Made by a program: the position numbers and the translations under genes
The notes under the pieces: generated by a model
The model's input: the letters and a program-made list of their open reading frames with translations, nothing else
What the model was told of the DNA's origin: nothing
The model's database searches: none
Shown here: positions 56,588 through 64,000 of the stretch, one piece after another
Numbering within the stretch: the first letter of the stretch is position 1
Layout of the letters: every line of letters begins with the position of its first letter
Assembly (NCBI GenBank): GCA_963969495.1
Contig: OZ018331.1
Coordinates: 149,792,779 to 149,856,778, forward strand
Length of the DNA stretch: 64,000 nt
Reading direction: 5' to 3'
Source of the DNA: Ceratothoa steindachneri
Lineage: Eukaryota > Arthropoda > Malacostraca > Isopoda > Cymothoidae

Positions 56588-59325
56588 TACAGTGTTTGGT
56601 GCTTGGGAATCGGGTACGTCTTGTGACATTTCCACGGAGTCGTGCAGGGATACCATTCTGCCACCTATTTCCCGTAATTCTGGTATGACATCATTTGTAA
56701 GTGTTAACCAGACCCTTCTTCCCAGTTTCTTGGTGAAGATGTTGATAGGGTCTAGTTTCTTTCTTATATGGAGCTCCCTCTGACAGCGTTGTTCTCGCCT
56801 TGTGACCTTGTTAATCAGTAGGGATGCAGTGTTTTGCACATTCTGCAATTTTCTCATTGAGGTATTGTTTGCCGCTTGAGTCACTACTGTGGGATAGATG
56901 AGCTAAGCCCGGACGTACATCAGGTATATCTTCCTGATGTTGGCCGAGCTAAGGTCTCTAAATCTGTATAGCTTGGATATTTCTCTCTTTGCCAGGTTCC
57001 GCCTCTCCGTGTAGTGTCTCGCGTATCCGTGATCGGAGATCTTTAGACCCAGGACAGTGCCTTCAGCGGAGTAGCCGTATCTCCTCCTCTCGATGATTAT
57101 GGGGTCCGTCAACGTGCGGCTTAGTGGGACGATCTTAAACTTGTCTCTATTTGTTCTTATCTTCCAGCGTCTCTCGTACTGGTTGATGTTGTTTATTTCC
57201 GCTATTGTTCGCGCTGCCTGTTCCCTTGCTTTCTTCACCGGGCACGGGACGATCTGGGTGATGTCATCTGCAAACTGCAGATATATCGTGTCCCTATCCA
57301 CCGGCTTTGGGAGGTCGATGGTAAAGACCAAGTAAAGTAGAGGGCTCAGGCAACTTCCCTAAGGAACGCCCGCCTTTAGTTCGAACTCGGGTCCTCTGTA
57401 TCCTTCTATCATGAGACATGCCCTCCTGTCCATGACAAAGTCACAAAGGATCCTTTCTAGGACTGGATCTAGCTGGAGTTTAAGGATCTTGTATTGTAAT
57501 CCCTCCAGCCAGACTTTGTCGAAGGCCTTCTGTACACCCCTCAACACAATGTCTACATAGAACCTATTCGCACGGCAATAGGCTATTTTTTCCGTCAGGA
57601 GCGCTAGGGCCATCTCGGTGCCCCTTTTTTGGCGGAACCCATGCTGTTGGCGGTTGTGCGCTCCTAACTCGCTCAGTTGAGCTTTTAGCTTGTTTGCTAT
57701 GATCTTCTCAAAGATCTTGCCGAGCATCTCCAGAAGAGAGATTGGGCGAAAGTTTGCCACCTGGTCCGGGGGCTTACCTCCTTTTGGGATGAAGATGATT
57801 TTAGCCATCTTGTACCCGTCCGGAAAGTAGCCTACATTTAGGGACGCATTCATGGTGTTGACCAGTCCCTGAATGATTTGCCTCGGGGCATTCACGAAAT
57901 TGCATTTCGTGATCCCGGACCAGCCTGGTGCCCTTTGCTTGAAGGACCTTATGGTGTTCATGGTCTCTTTAAAGGTTATCGGGCAACCGTGGCCAACCAT
58001 CTCTCTATCCTGAGATACTTGCGGGTGGGGGTAGGTTCTATGAATCATTGTGCCGAGTTCGTCTAGTAGTTGGTCTTCGAAGTCCAGGTCAAAGTCGTCG
58101 TTTTCCTCAGGGGAAATAGCGAAAATCTTTTTCCAGTGAGTCCTGAATCTTCTTTCGAGAGACTCTGGATCCTCAATGAGTTCTTCTCCATCTTTTAACT
58201 TTATCCTGGCTTTGGTGGGCAGTCCCCTTAGTCTTCGGACTGTATTCCAAAAACTCTGTGGACTGACCTCCCTGTCCAGCCTACCAATGATGTCATTTCA
58301 GATTTCCTGTTGTTTTTCTGTCATAATGTGTTTAAGTTCCTCGCTTAGTTGTCTTATTCTGGCTGTCCTTTCCCTATTTGGGCCTGTCCTACCTATTTCC
58401 TCGATGATCTCCCTATGTTCCAGAGCGTTGTCCCTCATCTCGTCTGTCCACCTAGGTTGTGGGAGCATTTTATAGGAGATCATGGGGACGCATCTGTCGG
58501 CTTGTACGAGGAGATTGGTGATGGTGTTTATCTCCTCGTCCACCTCTTCAAGATTGACATCTCCCAGGACGGCAGGTTGGTATTCACTGAGCATCTATCT
58601 ATATAACTTCCAGTTAGCTTTCACGTAACTCTTCCTAAGGGGCACTGGCATGAGAATCGGTGCCAGCGAGATGGTTGTTAGAATGGGGACATGGTCACTC
58701 GGTACCACAGGACCGGGCACGCTGCTGATGTTGAAGGGGAAGTTTCGGCTTGCCAATACAACGTCCGGTTTTGTTGCCGTATGTCGCGTTAGGTAAGTCG
58801 GGAAGTCTGGTCCTACTCTCTGTAGTCTATCTCTCTCGATGAGTAGTTCCAAGTTTCTTCCCCTTGGTTGGTGTTACTGTAACCTGAAGCTGCGCAACAT
58901 GCGTTTAGGTCACCACCCAGCAATGCTATTTTTCCTCGTCCAAAGATGGTATTTTCGGCGTGGGGGCTGGTAAGCCGCAGCCACGGTTAAGGCTCCAACT
59001 AGGGTTGGGATTTCAACAGCCACAAAGGACTCCTCTAAGTCTGGAAGTGTTTTAAACTTTATGTTTTTACGGATAGCGATAGCAGCGCCATCGTACCTTT
59101 CTTGTGTGTGGTTTTTGTGATCACAGTGTAATTTGGTATTTTTATTGTATTTGTTTCTGTGTTTACACCGTGTTCAGATATGAGTATCAGGTCGGGATCC
59201 ACCATGCGGAAAACGTTTCCGTATAGGATGGATTTTCCTACCCAACCGTTGGTGTTGATTGTGAGTATTTTAATTTGTTGCTGGTGTTCTCCATTGGTTG
59301 AACGCCCTATGCTTACCCCCCACAT
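56588..59325 (-). pseudogene. LINE family 1 ORF2 (endonuclease-RT), copy D
   Basis: Endonuclease: ILTINTNGWVGKSI and DLILISEHGVN (59325-59059), then PDVVLASRNFPFN and VPSDHVPILTTISL (58852-58595), the catalytic His block intact; the middle is frameshifted. Linker 58594-58060. RT 58048-57359: NFRPISLLEMLGKIFEKI, QQHGFRQKRGTEMALALLT. A stop replaces Gln in AGVP-stop-GS (CAG to TAG, 57360). 57331-56903: LQFADDITQIVPC, both Asp kept, Tyr to Phe. Thumb 56884-56600. The last codons before 56540 belong to the inserted LTR. It is intermediate in age between copies A and C. Confidence 0.9.
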
Positions 59326-59330
59326 AGGAA

Positions 59331-60900
59331 GTGTCGTAGAATTCTTTCTGATAAGAACCCTACTTACCTGACACCACTTTTATTTAGTGTCGTAGAATTC
59401 CCCTCCTTTTTTTTCTATCTCTAAGAGTGCTACGAGTGTCTAATATATATTGATATTATAGGAATATCTTAAAGAACAGAGCCGTTACCAAACACGTAAG
59501 GATATAAAAGAAACGCCCACTAATTCACAAAATAAACTTATATTTTATCTTTAACCATTGAATACACAACCTTTATACATTAACTACAGCAATACTCTGA
59601 ATATTAGACTAAACAAGCATTAATTAAATTAGTTTCCCCACAAAAATTGGTTAACGTTTTCTCTAGACAAAACAATAATATAAGAATTAGGCTTACGGAC
59701 TCATGTGGAGTTTAAAGGCCTCAGAAATGATATTGACTCACGACGCGTGCCGGGTGTCCAGTTGTAAATGGGCGAATTTCCACGGTCGTTTTGGCGAGGG
59801 TAGCAGCTGGGGGGTCCACACGTTCTTCCGGAGGGGGGGGGGGGGGGGTTCTTTAAGGACGAGAACCAAGACGGTGCTTTATGCAACACCTAGGCAGTCG
59901 TGGTCTCTCTGGCGAGAGTGAGTCGAACTTGTTTCTTAAATCAAGTTAACTTGGAGTGCGGTGTGATCACCGAGTAACGAGCTCGAGGAGGAGCTTTTCT
60001 CCTTCGTTACTTATTTCCTTATGGACGAGGACTGAACTCGGGGAGGGTCTTCTTCACGGGCGAGGATAACGGAGGGGGGTTTCTCTGGCGAGAATAAGTT
60101 ACTTAAAGTTTGGTGTGGCCACCGAATAACGGGCTCGAGGGGGAGCCTTTTCCTTCTTCTTCTTAATTCCTCAAGGACGAGGAATACCTCTGGTGTTTAA
60201 GGTGCACCAGGATATGAGGAGTCTCTCTGGCGAGAGTAAGTCGAACTTACCAAAGTTCACTTATCGTTTGGTTTGATAACCAGGGACTTAGCTCAAGGAT
60301 GAGCTTTTTTCTTAGCCCCTTAAGGTAGGTAGCCCTGCCTCTCTTGCGGGGTACTTCTTGGTCTGGCGACCCAAGTAAACTACCTCTCCAGTCTCGGTAG
60401 CTCGGTTGTGGATCCGAGGACTTCGTCACCTAGAGACTGACGTATACTACCAATCCAGTCTAGGTAGCTCGGTTTTGGATCCGAGGACTTCGTCACCTGG
60501 CCTGACGTATACTACATCCTTCTTTTCTTAATTCCTCAAGGACGAGGAATACCCCTGGTGTTTAAGGTGCCCTAGGATATGAGGAGTCTCTCTGGCGAGA
60601 GTAAGTCGAACTTACCAAAGTTCACTTATCGTTTGGTTTGATAACCAGGGACTTAGCTCAAGGATGAGCTTTTTCTTAGCCCCTTAAGGTAGGTAGCCCT
60701 GCCTCTCTTGCAGGGTACTTCTTGGTCTGGCGACCCAAGTAAACTACCTCTCCAGTCTCGGTAGCTCGGTTGTGGATCCGAGGACTTCGTCACCTAGAGA
60801 CTGACGTATACTACCAATCCAGTCTAGGTAGCTCGGTTTTGGATCCGAGGACTTCGTCACCTGGCCTGACGTATACTACCTCGATTTTCCTCAGAGTTCC
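59331..60900 (-). mobile_element. LTR-like segment, inferred minus orientation
   Basis: TGTCGTAGAATTC occurs at 59332 and 59379, the same as the reversed end of the solo LTR (TGTCGTAGAATGACT). The segment right of it is GC-richer and has a 364-bp tandem duplication (marker CGAGAGTAAG at 60231 and 60595). Within each unit a ~65-bp block (GTAGCTCGGTT...GGACTTCGTCACCT) occurs twice. The other end was not found. It may be the 3' LTR of an element whose coding end lies at 60905-61109. Confidence 0.4.
60146..60880. repeat. 364-bp tandem duplication
   Basis: Two units (about 60146-60513 and 60514-60880) are nearly identical. Differences are single bases and the T-run length after GATGAGC. Near identity points to recent duplication. 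Confidence 0.92.
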
Positions 60901-60904
60901 TCAT

Positions 60905-61109
60905 TTATACCTCGCACCCCCACTGGGGGAGTGGTAAGGGGGAGAGGGGCTTGAGGACGGCCCCAGGAGAGTTCTTTTTCCAAACGGTCTTTCCCACGAA
61001 GTCAAACATCGGCTCCTCGTTAGCCTTCGAGATTGGGAGAAACCCGTCTCTAATTTCTTGTTCAACGTGAAACTGGATCTCACTCTCCTGGAGGAGATCT
61101 TACCTTTTT
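60905..61109 (-). CDS. Unassigned C-terminal coding fragment
   Basis: Minus-strand frame from a TAA at about 61110 to a TAA at 60905, about 66 codons: EIQFHVEQEIRDGFLPISKA, FDFVGKTVWKKNSPG, PLSPLPLPQWGCEV. Base composition and residue mix look coding, unlike the frames around it. An overlapping frame (61161-60901) is open too. It may be the end of a gag or pol-like protein next to a 3' LTR. I do not recognise it. Confidence 0.3.
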
Positions 61110-61110
61110 G

Positions 61111-62200
61111 ACCTTTAGGGTCTTTCATGGCACTGGGTTGTGCCACGTTGTGGTTAAGCACTGACCCGCCGATGCCTTCGACGGATGTCGTTGCGGTAAC
61201 CGCCTTGGGACTGCATCACGAGTGAACGGGGGAATGGGGAAGTGACCATTTCCCGACAGGAAGCATGTAAATTTTACACATAACTTCCTACATAACTAAT
61301 CCCGACGCCGCTGTCTTTCCTCTCCCGTCTTCAAAGCACCAACCGCACATTCTCCCCCTCCATTCCGTTTCAAGGAACTCTGCTGATGGGTTGTATCCAC
61401 AAACCCCTGAAGAAGGACGGCAACCTTTTCCCCCAGGAGATAGATCTTGGTACCCTCGGGCTCATTCTGATCTTTATGTTGGTTTCATTATCCGGTCATG
61501 GAGTTTCATCCTGGCCAAAAGAGGAATGGCGTTCCCTGCATCATGCAAAACCAATGAACCCAAACAATTTAGCCTAAGAATCATAACAAAACAACCAATT
61601 CATAATCAACTAATGAAACCAGCAACAACCCGATCTAAACGTCACACGTGAAACAGATTGCGTCCTTCAAATAAACCGACCACACGTTAACAACCTAACC
61701 TAACCCAGGAAACGAAGTAAGTTCGGGAAAAGCGTTTATTATATCTTTCCTGAAAGCCGCGATTCGACCTGATTTTCTTGTTTTAATTCAAATGCGATCT
61801 ATTGCCAACTACCACTGAGGGCCTGGTCGGTGCAATTAAAACCAGGCAACGCCAAGTTTCATCCTAGTAAATAAGCCAAGAACTTACGAGATCTTTTGTA
61901 AGGGGGCGGAGGTAATTACAAATGAATTTAACAAAGTATATCAGCTTAGTTATTATATAGTTCTAAATTTAACTTCGGTGACTCTTGAGGTTTCAAAGAT
62001 TTTTTTTCATATTATCTTTAATTTACTACTATTACTGAGCTTTCGTGGTCTTATGACATCCTCAGTGTTTTATCCATTACCTATAATTTAGAAAGGCAAT
62101 GTTTTTAACAGTTTGATTTCTTAGTTTGAGGTGTTGCAAATTTCTGGAAATGAATATAGTCATGGCCAAAAGTTTAGCCATTAGTTTATTGATAAGAATA
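61111..62200. other. Unassigned DNA
   Basis: Two overlapping short frames at 61386-61651 have no motif. CCTAACCTAACCC at 61694 resembles 2.5 arthropod telomere units but is too short to count. Confidence 0.4.
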
Positions 62201-62204
62201 TATT

Positions 62205-62520
62205 TTAACTGGAATGTTTTGAAACAAAAAGAATAATAAATGGTGAAGTTCAGAAAATAAATATAATCATCGAATGTTTGGGAATTTTTCAAACAAAAAT
62301 TATGTTTATCGAATGCTTGGGAATTTTTCAAACAAAAAGAATTATAAATGGTGAAGTTCGGAAAAACTAAATATAATTACCGAATGTTTTGGATTTTTTA
62401 AAAACAAAAATGTTATAAATGATGAAGTTCAGAAGAAATAAATATGATTATAGAATGTTTGGGAATTTTTGAAAGCAAAATGAATTACAAAGTATAAAGT
62501 TCAGAAAAAAGTGAGAAAAT
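62205..62520. repeat. ~72-bp tandem repeat
   Basis: Four to five degenerate copies of ATAAATGGTGAAGTTCAGAA, then AAATATAATTATCGAATGTT, then GGGAATTTTTCAAACAAAAA. Related single copies in reverse orientation lie at 53.9-54.0 kb. Confidence 0.85.
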
Positions 62521-63010
62521 TTATTAAAATTAAGGCTTGGCTGTTTTTGTTTTTCCTATATTCGAAGTATTTTCGAAGTTCTTTCTAAAATAGATTTTTT
62601 ATTTTGATCTTTAGCCCTATCGATCCCTTACATTATAATTTAAGTACAGTTTATTGTAGTTGCGTTTCTCTATTTTTTAACATAATAAAACGTTTGAAAT
62701 TAAAAAACAGTATGTTGTTGTGGAATTTTTTTTTTTAAATTTCAGAAATTGTTGAAATAAGGGCAAGAATTTTTAAAAAAAATAAAAAACATTAAAAAAA
62801 TTCATTTTGTCCTTCAACGGCTCTTTTTAACAAACAAAATATATTTATGTTTAATATTTTCTTTAAGGAATTCAATCGCTTACAAAAATATTATTGGATA
62901 AGTTTTGACAAATATTTAAAGGGAAATAAGTAATAACTATCCTTCAAAGAAATACTCGCACGGAAACAACGCTTTGATATTCGCAAAAGATTTGACGTAG
63001 AATTAATTAA
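62521..63010. other. Unassigned AT-rich DNA
   Basis: No features. Confidence 0.4.
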
Positions 63011-63020
63011 TAAGAGAAAA

Positions 63021-63359
63021 ATGTCATTACAAAAAAAAAAAAAAGAATCTGTCGCTCACTCGAACCTTGTTGTATATTTTGTGAATAAACTTAAAAAACT
63101 GGAAAAAAATACAGATAAGAATATAAATGACAATGTACGCGAAGAAAATAAATTAAATAACAATATTGCTTTAACAATTGAAGACGTGATTGAAAAGGCT
63201 AAAATTATACAAAACTATATTGTTACTGAATTTGAAGAAAATGAATTGAAAACATGTATTATTTTATGTAATAATGAAGGGATTAAAACAGTTGAAAATA
63301 TACCAAACAATATCGTTAATGAGATTGTTGAGGATAAAAAACAACAGTTTTTGACCTAA
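63021..63359 (+). CDS. Lys/Asn/Glu-rich open frame, 112 codons
   Basis: ATG at 63021. Leading Lys run, then alternating charged and Ile/Val residues (IALTIEDVIEKAKIIQNYIV, FEENELKTCIILCNNEGIK), predicted mostly helical and possibly coiled. No domain recognised. The DNA is very AT-rich, like its surroundings, which weakens a coding call. It could be an ORF1-like remnant. Confidence 0.25.
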   Translation: MSLQKKKKESVAHSNLVVYFVNKLKKLEKNTDKNINDNVREENKLNNNIALTIEDVIEKAKIIQNYIVTEFEENELKTCIILCNNEGIKTVENIPNNIVNEIVEDKKQQFLT

Positions 63360-63568
63360 TAAACCAGGAAAAAAGAAAAGACTCACAAATAATATTGGAA
63401 ACTCTTTTATCGAAGGAAGTTCGGGATATAACGATAGAGGTAGCGATTAATCCAAAAGAAGAAAAAAGGTAATTAATGGCTCAAAAATGTTTGCAAAAGA
63501 AAGAAAAGGGAAATAAAAGAGAAGGAAAAGGCGAAAAACAATTAAAAAAAAATTAAAAGTAGAAAGAA

Positions 63569-64000
63569 CTTAACCACGATAAAACTCAAGTTCTCCTTGT
63601 TGGTACCGCCTCGATGGTGGAGAAGCCTAAACCAATGTCGCCTTCTCCGTTACCGTCAGTAATCTTGGTGTTATTTTCGACGAGCAACTCTCGTTTAAAC
63701 CGCACATCCATCGTATCTGTAAGTCTTCCCTCGGTTTCCTCCGCAACTTCTCACGTGTTCGATCCCACTTTGATCGACGAAGCCTCGAGACTGCTATTCA
63801 TGCCTTCGTCACCTCCCGCTTAGACTACTGCAATTCTCTTCTAGTGAATCTCCCTTCTTCTTTACCCCCCCCCTCCCTACTAGTTTAAAACTATGCTGCC
63901 CGGTTCTCTCCTTCGATGCCTCTGTTATGGTAGCTATACTGGCTACCTATTCGCTTCCGTACCCACTGTAAGATTCTTCTCATCACCTACAAGGCCCTAA
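63569..64000 (+). mobile_element. L2/CR1-type LINE, copy 2 (runs off the window)
   Basis: Homology starts abruptly at LNHDKTQVLLVGT (copy 1: LNHSKTEVLLVGT), so it is 5'-truncated in the RT palm after the YADD box. Confidence 0.88.
63569..64000 (+). pseudogene. L2/CR1-type RT C-terminal fragment
   Basis: LNHDKTQVLLVGT, then a frameshift near 63650, then FDEQLSFKPHI, SSLGFLRNFSRVRSHFD, SLETAIHAFVTSRLDYCNSL. This is the thumb/connection region after the polymerase site. A C-run near 63865-63875 and further shifts spoil the rest. It is close to copy 1 in protein, so one family. It continues beyond 64000. Confidence 0.85.

Larger units (their letters stand above)
54950..59330 (-). mobile_element. 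LINE family 1, copy D, interrupted by an LTR
   Basis: Minus strand from endonuclease (59325) to the 3' UTR (GCGATGCCCTCCTACTATGG near 54990). A 1.3-kb LTR splits its 3' end. Copy D supplies the best endonuclease of the family. The window's copy-D 5' end meets LTR-like DNA at 59331. Confidence 0.88.

Noticed and set aside
61690..61707. CCTAACCTAACCC as an arthropod telomere repeat
   Set aside because: Only about 2.5 units; too short to be more than chance.

Overview
This 64 kb window is eukaryotic and reads as invertebrate repeat sequence. I could not support a complete host gene, any rRNA gene, any operon, or any bacterial signal. An arthropod (crustacean- or chelicerate-like) source is my best guess, from the LINE, Penelope, mariner/Tc1 and piggyBac mix and the low GC of non-element DNA. 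That guess rests on remembered family resemblance, not on a search.

Layout. 0-3 kb: unassigned DNA with a 35-bp and a 30-bp tandem array; the second has a 180-bp higher-order unit. 3-7.5 kb: LINE family 1 copy A (+), decayed. 7.6-9.25 kb: tRNA-like segment, nested mariner ends in (TA)n/(CT)n, and an internally deleted mariner. 9.25-16 kb: four Penelope-like (PLE) remnants touching (TA)n tracts, LINE family 1 copy B, and a piggyBac C-terminus ending at TTAA. 16-22 kb: a 41-bp inverted repeat and LINE family 2 copy 1. 22-25.2 kb: a 34-bp array, a Tc1 remnant, one possible host exon, and a tRNA-headed SINE with a tandem body. 25.6-27.5 kb: a degraded LINE-like piece between two direct repeats. 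27.9-37.2 kb: a nest in which a ~100-bp satellite holds a Tc1-like element with ~210-bp inverted ends, itself split by LINE family 2 copy 2 and by a mariner. 39.5-40.4 kb: a 22-bp minisatellite. 43.2-45.1 kb: a tRNA-like inverted pair and LINE family 1 copy C (-), which keeps a 427-codon reverse transcriptase frame. 46.4-47.05 kb: a hAT-type MITE with 8-bp target duplications. 47.4-49.5 kb: an L2/CR1-type LINE (-). 50-50.7 kb: a deleted mariner with TA duplications. 52.5-53 kb: a ~55-bp minisatellite. 54.9-59.3 kb: LINE family 1 copy D (-), with a solo LTR (5-bp duplication TACAG) in its 3' end. 59.3-61.1 kb: an LTR-like segment with a 364-bp tandem duplication and repeated hairpin-plus-T-run modules. 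62-64 kb: a ~72-bp repeat, a Lys/Asn-rich frame, and a second L2/CR1 LINE running off the window.

Almost all coding potential is in mobile elements: LINE endonuclease/reverse transcriptase, PLE GIY-YIG domains, and mariner, Tc1 and piggyBac transposases. Nearly all carry stops, frameshifts or changed catalytic residues. The window's value is mainly the record of insertion order, element-microsatellite association, and several structured repeats that I cannot assign.
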